Origin: Solimonas_A sp052035235
Lineage (GTDB): Bacteria > Pseudomonadota > Gammaproteobacteria > Nevskiales > Nevskiaceae
Direction of reading: 5' to 3'
Length of the DNA: 64,000 bases
Assembly (NCBI GenBank): GCA_052035235.1
Contig: JBPOHT010000016.1
Span: 60,418-124,417, forward strand
Positions 58,941 through 64,000 of this stretch are shown piece by piece. The notes beneath the pieces are model-generated. The model was not told the origin of the DNA. It searched no databases and saw only the letters and a program-made list of their open reading frames with translations. Position 1 is the first letter of the stretch. Each line of letters opens with the position of its first letter. The position numbers and the translations under genes are program-made.

Positions 58941-59999
58941 ATGACTGAAATCTCCAAGACCGCGCCCGTGCTGGTCACCGGCGCCAGCGGCTACATCGCC
59001 GGCTGGATCGTCAAGTTCCTGCTGGAAGCCGGCCACACCGTGCACGGCACGGTGCGTGACCCCGCCAAGCCCAAGGGCCTGGAACACCTCAAGGCCCTGT
59101 CCGACGCCCACCCCGGCCAGCTCAAGCTGTTCAAGGCCGACCTGCTGAGCCCCGGCGCCTACGACGCCGCCATGCAGGGCTGCGAGCTGGTGATGCACAC
59201 CGCCTCCCCCTTCATCATCACCGGCTTCACCGACGCCAACCAGGCCTTGGTGCGCCCCGCCGTGGAAGGCACGCGCAACGTGCTGGAGGCCTGCAACCGC
59301 GTGGCCAGCGTCAAGCGCGTGGTGCTGACCAGCAGCGTCGCCGGCATCTTCGGCGACAACGCCGACCTCAAGGCGGTACCCGGCGGCGTCTTCACCGAAG
59401 AGCATTGGAACACCAGCAGCAGCGTCAGCCACCAGCCCTACTCCTACTCCAAGGTCGCCGCCGAGCGCGAGGCCTGGAAGATCCAGAAGGCACAGTCGCG
59501 CTGGGACCTGGTCACCATCAACCCGGCACTGGTGCTCGGCCCCTCGCTGGCGCGCAGCAGCGCCTCCACCAGCATCAGCACCATGAAGCAGCTTGGCAAC
59601 GGCACCATGCGTGCCGGTGCGCCCAAGCTGGTGATGGGCGTGGTGGACGTACGCGACGTGGCGCAGGCCCACATCCTGGCCGGCTACACCCCGGCCGCCG
59701 AGGGCCGGCATATCGTCTGCGCTGGCGAGCGCAGCCTGCTGCAGCTGGGTACGGCGCTGCGCGGCAAGTTCCCGCAGTATCCCTTCCCGCGCAAGGAAAC
59801 GCCGACCTTCCTGGTCTGGCTGGTCGCGCCGCTGGCGCGCCTGCAGCGCAGCTTCGTGAAACAGAACGTCGGCCTGCCGCTGCGCATCGACAACCGCCGC
59901 AGCCGCGAGAAGCTGGGCCTCAGCTACCGTCCGGTCGACCAGACCGTGGTCGAACACTTCCAGCAGATGATCGACGACGGCCTGATCCGCCGCCGCTGA
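58941..59999 (+). CDS. NAD-dependent epimerase/reductase (dihydroflavonol-reductase-like)
   Basis: A 352-residue extended SDR: VLVTGASGYIAGWIVKFLLE, HTASPFIITGFTDANQALVR, VLTSSVAGIFGDNADLKAV and YSYSKVAAEREAWK with Tyr-x3-Lys, typical of aldehyde reductases related to dihydroflavonol reductase and methylglyoxal reductase. It probably reduces an aldehyde or ketone with NADPH. Start 58941 is chosen; the longer frame has no fold. Confidence 0.9.
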   Translation: MTEISKTAPVLVTGASGYIAGWIVKFLLEAGHTVHGTVRDPAKPKGLEHLKALSDAHPGQLKLFKADLLSPGAYDAAMQGCELVMHTASPFIITGFTDANQALVRPAVEGTRNVLEACNRVASVKRVVLTSSVAGIFGDNADLKAVPGGVFTEEHWNTSSSVSHQPYSYSKVAAEREAWKIQKAQSRWDLVTINPALVLGPSLARSSASTSISTMKQLGNGTMRAGAPKLVMGVVDVRDVAQAHILAGYTPAAEGRHIVCAGERSLLQLGTALRGKFPQYPFPRKETPTFLVWLVAPLARLQRSFVKQNVGLPLRIDNRRSREKLGLSYRPVDQTVVEHFQQMIDDGLIRRR

Positions 60000-60026
60000 A
60001 AGTCACCGCTGAAAAAGGGAAACCCG

Positions 60027-60281
60027 ATGAAGAAGACCCTCCTGCTCGCCCTGCCGCTGGCCCTGCTCGCCGGCTGCGCCGCCGCCCCCGGACAGACCAC
60101 CGTCTCCAAGAATTGCCAGGGCAATTGCAGCAACCACGAAGACGGCTACCAGTGGGCGCAAAGCGCCAACCTGGTGGATGCCGCGCCCTGCAACGGCCCC
60201 TATCCGGAGGCCTTCATCGACGGCTGCCGCGACGGCGTCGAGGATCTCTACCAGTTGCGCCGCTCCACCCGCCCGCTCTGA
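60027..60281 (+). CDS. Small Cys-containing lipoprotein
   Basis: An 84-residue lipoprotein: LALPLALLAGCAAAPG, lipid Cys17. The mature part contains four more Cys (CQGNC, then CNG and CRDG), which may form disulfides, in a short sequence ending RRSTRPL. Unknown function. It lies next to a DoxX-like gene in the same direction. Confidence 0.75.
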   Translation: MKKTLLLALPLALLAGCAAAPGQTTVSKNCQGNCSNHEDGYQWAQSANLVDAAPCNGPYPEAFIDGCRDGVEDLYQLRRSTRPL

Positions 60282-60291
60282 GGAGCCGCCC

Positions 60292-60687
60292 ATGAATCGT
60301 GACCTGCTGCGCAAGCTTGGCCTCGGCATCGTCTTCTGCTGGTTCTTCTTCGGCGGTGTCGGCCACTTCGTGGCTACCGACTTCTTCGCCAGCATCGTGC
60401 CGCCCTGGATTCCGGCCGACGCGCGCCTGCTGGTCTACCTCAGCGGTGCCTTCGAGATCCTAGGCGCGGTCGGCATCCTGATCCCGCAGGTGCGCCAGTG
60501 GGCCGGCAACGGCCTGTTCCTGCTGACGCTCTGCGTGACGCCGGCCAACGTCCACATGACGCTCAACCCGGAGCTGTATCCGGATTTCTCGCCCGCCGCG
60601 CTGTGGGCCCGCCTGGTGATCCAGGTGGCACTGCTGGCCTGCATCTGGTGGAGCACGCGTGAGCGGCAGGGCCCTGCCGCGTCCTAG
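60292..60687 (+). CDS. DoxX-like membrane protein
   Basis: A 131-residue protein with four membrane segments. LGLGIVFCWFFFGGVGHFVA, LSGAFEILGAVGILIP, WAGNGLFLLTLCVTPANVHM and VIQVALLACIWW follow the DoxX family pattern, which is associated with sulfur or quinone-linked metabolism but is not assigned here. Start at 60292 (MNRDLLRK) with GAGGAG upstream of the ATG; 10 bases separate it from the lipoprotein gene, so both likely form a unit. Confidence 0.85.
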   Translation: MNRDLLRKLGLGIVFCWFFFGGVGHFVATDFFASIVPPWIPADARLLVYLSGAFEILGAVGILIPQVRQWAGNGLFLLTLCVTPANVHMTLNPELYPDFSPAALWARLVIQVALLACIWWSTRERQGPAAS

Positions 60688-60848
60688 CCTTCGAATGGCG
60701 CTGCTTGGGGCGGCATCCTCGTGGTGCTTGCGGAATTCAAGGTAGAGGGGTCTAGCGCTCGGGGCGGCAATCTGCCACTCCGCGACCCTTGGCAGCGCGC
60801 TACTTACGGGCTGATATCAATTTTCTGTCAGGGACCGTTAAGTGCCAG

Positions 60849-60874
60849 AAGCAGACACGCACGAGTGTCTGCTT
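60849..60874 (-). terminator. Weak terminator after the DUF305 gene
   Basis: AAGCAGACAC (60849-60858) pairs with GTGTCTGCTT (60865-60874) around six bases, at the 3' end of the leftward DUF305 transcript. The run that follows on the minus strand is only CTGG/CACTTAA, so termination is uncertain. Confidence 0.5.
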
Positions 60875-61547
60875 AGGGAAACGGCAACATTGATGCCCTA
60901 TGCTGTGATAACAGGCGTTGCATAAGAGCGATGTCCTGCACCTGCTGCAACACCATCACCCGAGCCGTGTCGCGAACCGCCTCGAGGGTGGCATACGTGG
61001 CGGCATGGCGCGCCATGTCGATGCCTCCCTGGTGATGGCGAATCATCAACTGCAGGAACAGTACATCGAAAATATCGCCCGAGCGCCCCCACAGGTCGGT
61101 CAGTTCCTCGGGTGACGCCATTCCAGGCATAGGGCTACGCTGGGCTGAATTCCGCACAGCACCGTCCTGCTTGCAAATGACGTCATGCGCATGCCCCATT
61201 GCCATCCAGTCCATCGATGCGGTTGCTTCAGCAGATTCACCCCACAACTGCAACCACCCTCGCATCGCTCCGATCTGCATTGACTGTCCGATCAGGATTG
61301 AATCGGCAATGGCCTTCACTGCTGGCCCGGCCCTGCCCTGCGCGAGCGTTGCCATGAGGATGGCTTGGTCGTGATGGACCGCCATGTCCTTGCTGAAACC
61401 GGTATCGACAGGACCGGGGGCGCCGGCACCGAGTGCGGCGCGCAGCTTCGAGACAGCCAAGTAGCCCAGGCAGCCGACCACGAACGCGAGCAGCGCCACA
61501 CCCAGCATCGTGCGCCATTGGCTCGAACCGGCCCTGCTTCCTGTCAC
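60873..61547 (-). CDS. DUF305 domain protein with N-terminal membrane anchor
   Basis: A 224-residue protein of the DUF305 family, a four-helix ferritin-like fold: HHDQAILMATLAQGRAGPAV and RHHQGGIDMARHAATYATLE show its two HHxQ/HHQG-type His pairs. An N-terminal segment (TMLGVALLAFVVGCLGYLAV) anchors it in the membrane. DUF305 proteins are mostly periplasmic and linked to copper and other metal responses in some genomes. It starts at a GTG that overlaps the LVIVD stop (GTGA), so the two are translated together. Confidence 0.88.
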   Translation of the reverse strand: MTGSRAGSSQWRTMLGVALLAFVVGCLGYLAVSKLRAALGAGAPGPVDTGFSKDMAVHHDQAILMATLAQGRAGPAVKAIADSILIGQSMQIGAMRGWLQLWGESAEATASMDWMAMGHAHDVICKQDGAVRNSAQRSPMPGMASPEELTDLWGRSGDIFDVLFLQLMIRHHQGGIDMARHAATYATLEAVRDTARVMVLQQVQDIALMQRLLSQHRASMLPFP

Positions 61548-63172
61548 GGCCAGGCCTCTGGCGACAGTCGCAGAACATAGAAGCCGGAGGAGGCATCCGT
61601 GTACCAGATTTCCCGACGCTCCGGCAGGAACGCCGGCTGGGAGGTGGCGAGGTTTCCTGGAAGCATCCCCACCAGTGCGCCCGCCTTGGGCGGAGCAATG
61701 TAGTAGGCCACTTCGCGCGGATTCACGGGATCCCGAATATCGAAGACCCGCAGGCCTGAGTTCATGGCGGAGCAAGCAACGATGCCCGGATTATCTCGGC
61801 GCGGAATCGCGCAATAGTGGAAGGCGTAACCAAAAACCTGCGTGGGAGGCATCGCCGAAGGATCGACGGCCGCCTCACGGTGCGCATCCCGCATGTTCAC
61901 TTCAAGGCGCAGATTGGAGACGATGCGTGGGGCAGCTGGATCATCCAGGCTGATGATACGGGCCGCACCGACGTTGCTCTCAATCGAGACCGGATTAAAC
62001 CGGAAGGCGAACTCGTCGAATTCCAGGAGATAAGGGCGACCATCGACCGTGAACGGGGCGGTGTTCTGCGGGATCGATACCGTCGGCCACGTAATGCGGC
62101 TGATATCGCGCACCTTGGGATTCGTCTTCCGTTCCTGTATTTCACTGACATCAATGAAGCCGACATTCCCATTGATGGGGTCGGTCTGGTACAACGTGTT
62201 GCCATCGTTGGAGATCGTCAGCCCGTGCGAGTAGTAGGCGCCCCGCCACAGAATCTCAGGCCGGGTCGGTTCACTGATATCTACGGCCAGAATGTAACCC
62301 GCACCGCCAGCCACCCAGAAAGTATTGCCGTCCGGGCTGAAGCCACTTTCATGGCCGAACATGATCGGCCTCTCTGCCAGCAATGTCGGGTGCCGGCAAT
62401 CACGGCTGACATCGTAGATCGCGAGTGATCCTGGCAGCGTCAGCCCATTGCCAGTAGTTGCAGCGAGCAGGCCGCGCTCAGTGTGGAGATTCAACGATTC
62501 ATGGGGTGCCAGCATCGCCAGGGAAGTCAGGGTGTCGGTACGAACTGGCTGCGTGGGATCCGTCATGTCGAGTACCACGACACCCAGAGACGGACCGCCA
62601 ACTATACTGACGAGGTTCGCGGGTGCGGTGAACGAGGTATCGTAGAACGCGCAGGTACGATTTTGCGTGTCTGTGTATCGCCATACACGCCAACCGCCGG
62701 GGGTCCGGTAGTGACCGATGGGGGTGAGATTGCAGGTCCAGCCTTGATCCGCTTCCGGCGAGTTAATCGCTTCGGCGGGAACGCGCCCCTGCGTGCCTGC
62801 GAGCGGACGCGAATTGGCATTGCATGCCGCGCGAGGCGTCGGCTTTAGCGGAGGATCGCTGAGCATGATCGGCGTCTGCGTCGCTGCCAACTGCGAAGCC
62901 GTCAAGGACAAAAGTGCTTCCAGGGCATTGAGGGGCAGTTGCGGCGCCCGAATGCTGGGCAGTGCGGGCAAGCCGCCCCCATTGAGTGCCGGTGTACGCG
63001 CAATCAGATCGGAGATAGGTCCGACGCCCGCAGCAGGAATCTCCGGCGTGCCGCCACCCGGCTCGCCTAGGGTCGATGCGACGGGGTCGCTACCGCCGCA
63101 AGCGCCGAGGACCAGAGCCAGCACGGTCGCTACGATGCCGCGGCTTGCGAGGGGAACGCTGTTCTCTCTCAT
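61544..63172 (-). CDS. LVIVD-repeat lipoprotein
   Basis: A 542-residue exported protein: VLALVLGACGGSDP with Cys25 in the lipobox, then a mature part of LVIVD-type beta-propeller blades (SIVGGPSLGVVVLDMTDPTQ, SGLRVFDIRDPVNPREVAYY) ending RREIWYTDASSGFYVLRLS. LVIVD repeats are typical of secreted or cell-surface proteins. A ribosome site (GAAAGG) precedes ATG 63172 and lies within the TetR gene, so the two overlap. Codon choice and GC look lower than elsewhere in the window. Confidence 0.88.
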   Translation of the reverse strand: MRENSVPLASRGIVATVLALVLGACGGSDPVASTLGEPGGGTPEIPAAGVGPISDLIARTPALNGGGLPALPSIRAPQLPLNALEALLSLTASQLAATQTPIMLSDPPLKPTPRAACNANSRPLAGTQGRVPAEAINSPEADQGWTCNLTPIGHYRTPGGWRVWRYTDTQNRTCAFYDTSFTAPANLVSIVGGPSLGVVVLDMTDPTQPVRTDTLTSLAMLAPHESLNLHTERGLLAATTGNGLTLPGSLAIYDVSRDCRHPTLLAERPIMFGHESGFSPDGNTFWVAGGAGYILAVDISEPTRPEILWRGAYYSHGLTISNDGNTLYQTDPINGNVGFIDVSEIQERKTNPKVRDISRITWPTVSIPQNTAPFTVDGRPYLLEFDEFAFRFNPVSIESNVGAARIISLDDPAAPRIVSNLRLEVNMRDAHREAAVDPSAMPPTQVFGYAFHYCAIPRRDNPGIVACSAMNSGLRVFDIRDPVNPREVAYYIAPPKAGALVGMLPGNLATSQPAFLPERREIWYTDASSGFYVLRLSPEAWP

Positions 63173-63800
63173 CACCTTTCTCGCTGTTGTGTCCTGGTCG
63201 GAGGATGAGTGCCAGGATCTGCATTGGGACGCCGATATCCGGCCTTCGGCCGGATATCTGGTCGCTATATATGAATGACTCAATGAGACGGACGATGGCA
63301 TAAGCCAGCGCGTCCGCTTCGATCGACAGTTGAAGATCGCCGTTGCTGGCTTGGTCGAGGAGCAAGCCCTGGAGGCTCTCGATTGCGCGCTGCTGAACCG
63401 GACCAGTCTTTGAGGTCAGGATTCGTAATGCATATTCGGGATCCTCAACGAGGAGGCTCCGTATGCCCTTCGAGTGCATGATGGCGGACATGACGCGACG
63501 GCAGACTTCCGCGACATACCCAGACCCCGAACCTCTTGTGGAGACCAGCGCTTGGTTCCAGATCAGTTCCCACTGATCCCCAAGAATCTGGAGCAGAAGC
63601 TCCTCCCTGTTTCCCACCCAGCGAAAAAGCGTGACCCGAGTAACGCCCAGTTCCTCGGCGAGGGCTGCCATTTCAAGCTTTTCGCCTTGATTCCAAACAG
63701 CAACGGCCCGCCTGAACGCATCTTCCGCCGTGGGTTTCCTCGCAGCTAACCGCAGCGGACGCCCCTGCGGCTTGATTGCTCGCTCTCGCGCGGACTTCAT
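63090..63800 (-). CDS. TetR-family regulator
   Basis: A 236-residue TetR-like regulator. The DNA-binding region is EKLEMAALAEELGVTRVTLF with RWVGNREELLL, and the rest is a helical ligand domain. Start ATG 63800 is preferred over a GTG nine bases upstream. The C-terminal tail after about residue 200 (GHNSEKGDEREQRSPRKPRH) looks like unrelated basic sequence and overlaps the LVIVD gene by 83 bases, so the natural end may be earlier, or a frameshift may have extended it. Two palindromes stand just upstream of its start. Confidence 0.82.
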   Translation of the reverse strand: MKSARERAIKPQGRPLRLAARKPTAEDAFRRAVAVWNQGEKLEMAALAEELGVTRVTLFRWVGNREELLLQILGDQWELIWNQALVSTRGSGSGYVAEVCRRVMSAIMHSKGIRSLLVEDPEYALRILTSKTGPVQQRAIESLQGLLLDQASNGDLQLSIEADALAYAIVRLIESFIYSDQISGRRPDIGVPMQILALILRPGHNSEKGDEREQRSPRKPRHRSDRAGSGPRRLRR

Positions 63801-63822
63801 GCGGTTCACGGATTCCAGGTAA

Positions 63823-63837
63823 TGTAACGTATTTACA
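63823..63837. promoter_or_regulatory. TetR operator candidate 1
   Basis: TGTAA-CGTAT-TTACA is a 15-base palindrome 22 bases upstream of the TetR start in an AT-rich stretch. Confidence 0.5.
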
Positions 63838-63842
63838 ATAGA

Positions 63843-63856
63843 TTACATTTATGTAA
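63843..63856. promoter_or_regulatory. TetR operator candidate 2
   Basis: TTACAT-TT-ATGTAA is a perfect palindrome with a two-base centre, 19 bases beyond site 1. The pair probably holds the promoter of the leftward TetR/LVIVD/DUF305 transcript. Confidence 0.5.
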
Positions 63857-63859
63857 CTG

Positions 63860-64000
63860 AATTAATCAACCGGGGGGGTGCGGACGAATTCTTGGACTAT
63901 CTGAAGGGGTAGTTCATGTATTCATACGAGGATCGGCTTCGCGCTGTGCAGCTGTACATCAAGCTGGGCAAACGAGTCGGCTTGACTATTCGCCAGCTCG
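63860..64000 (+). mobile_element. Left end of an IS3-family insertion sequence, partial
   Basis: A transposase gene begins at 63916 and runs out of the window. The IS end must lie between the palindromes at 63856 and the start codon. I see no confirmed terminal repeat, so the boundary given is approximate. Confidence 0.45.
63916..64000 (+). CDS. IS3-family transposase N-terminus, partial
   Basis: The visible 28 residues (MYSYEDRLRAVQLYIKLGKR, then VGLTIRQL) match the opening of IS3-family transposases, whose first domain is a short helix-turn-helix. GAAGGGG lies ahead of the ATG. The rest lies beyond the window end. Confidence 0.75.
   Translation, partial: MYSYEDRLRAVQLYIKLGKRVGLTIRQL

Noticed and set aside
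60688..60848. Possible small RNA or gene in the DoxX/DUF305 gap
   Set aside because: No clear promoter, hairpin with T-run or coding frame beyond the weak terminator already listed.

Overview
This 64 kb window is dense, high-GC bacterial chromosome with a short intergenic gap after almost every gene, and no rRNA, tRNA or CRISPR array that I can see. The small housekeeping families YcgL, YaeQ and YajD, the RsgA GTPase and an HtrB/LpxL-type acyltransferase point to a Gammaproteobacterium. The many acyl-CoA, terpene/steroid-type and short-chain dehydrogenase genes would fit the Nevskiales/Solimonadaceae or a neighbouring order. That placement is inference; no marker gene here settles it.

Layout, left to right. 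1-9.3 kb: the 3' part of a TonB receptor, rsgA, yajD, an amidase, a YCII protein, a lipoprotein esterase, an MDR oxidoreductase, a small hypothetical and an MFS transporter. 9.4-19.8 kb: an acyl-CoA catabolic operon related to the acyclic-terpene (Atu) system: crotonase, AtuA, TetR regulator, biotin carboxylase, a separate biotin carrier, carboxyltransferase, HSL-type esterase and a PrpE-like acyl-CoA synthetase. The carboxylase alpha subunit is split at its BC/BT junction by a palindrome-rich repeat; a second copy of that repeat lies in inverted orientation 3 kb away. 19.9-21.3 kb: an alpha/beta hydrolase followed by a membrane protein of the Pycsar-effector (PycTM, DUF5706) family with no cyclase beside it. 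21.5-28.5 kb: enoyl reductase, thioesterase, an exported pair including DUF2145, DUF2937, DUF1295, YaeQ, and a divergent HxlR regulator/nitronate monooxygenase pair with clear palindromic operators.

28.5-32.0 kb: a lipid-phosphate cluster (LpxL-like acyltransferase, diacylglycerol-kinase family protein, metallophosphoesterase, PAP2 phosphatase), the last three overlapping by a few bases. 32.1-42.1 kb: a lipoprotein, a KshA-like Rieske oxygenase divergent from an MBL hydrolase/SDR pair, a Crp/Fnr regulator, a ten-repeat WG protein, an EF-hand protein, a class V aminotransferase, a glycine-zipper protein and a three-gene string ending in a cupin. 42.1-44.6 kb: two divergent L,D-transpeptidases. 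44.6-60.7 kb: small metabolic, envelope and hypothetical genes, including a hybrid-less sensor kinase, a host-attachment-family protein, a tandem TM2 protein, a secreted Arg/Asp/Glu-rich repeat protein, a lipocalin, a transglutaminase and several SDR-type reductases.

60.8-64.0 kb: base composition looks lower in GC. Here a TetR-type regulator, an LVIVD-repeat lipoprotein and a DUF305 protein form one overlapping leftward unit, preceded by two palindromes and then the start of an IS3-family transposase cut by the window end. This is the most island-like part of the window. The observations I rate most worth following are the split carboxylase with its inverted repeats, the orphan PycTM protein, the LVIVD/DUF305/TetR unit, and three sets of operator-like palindromes.
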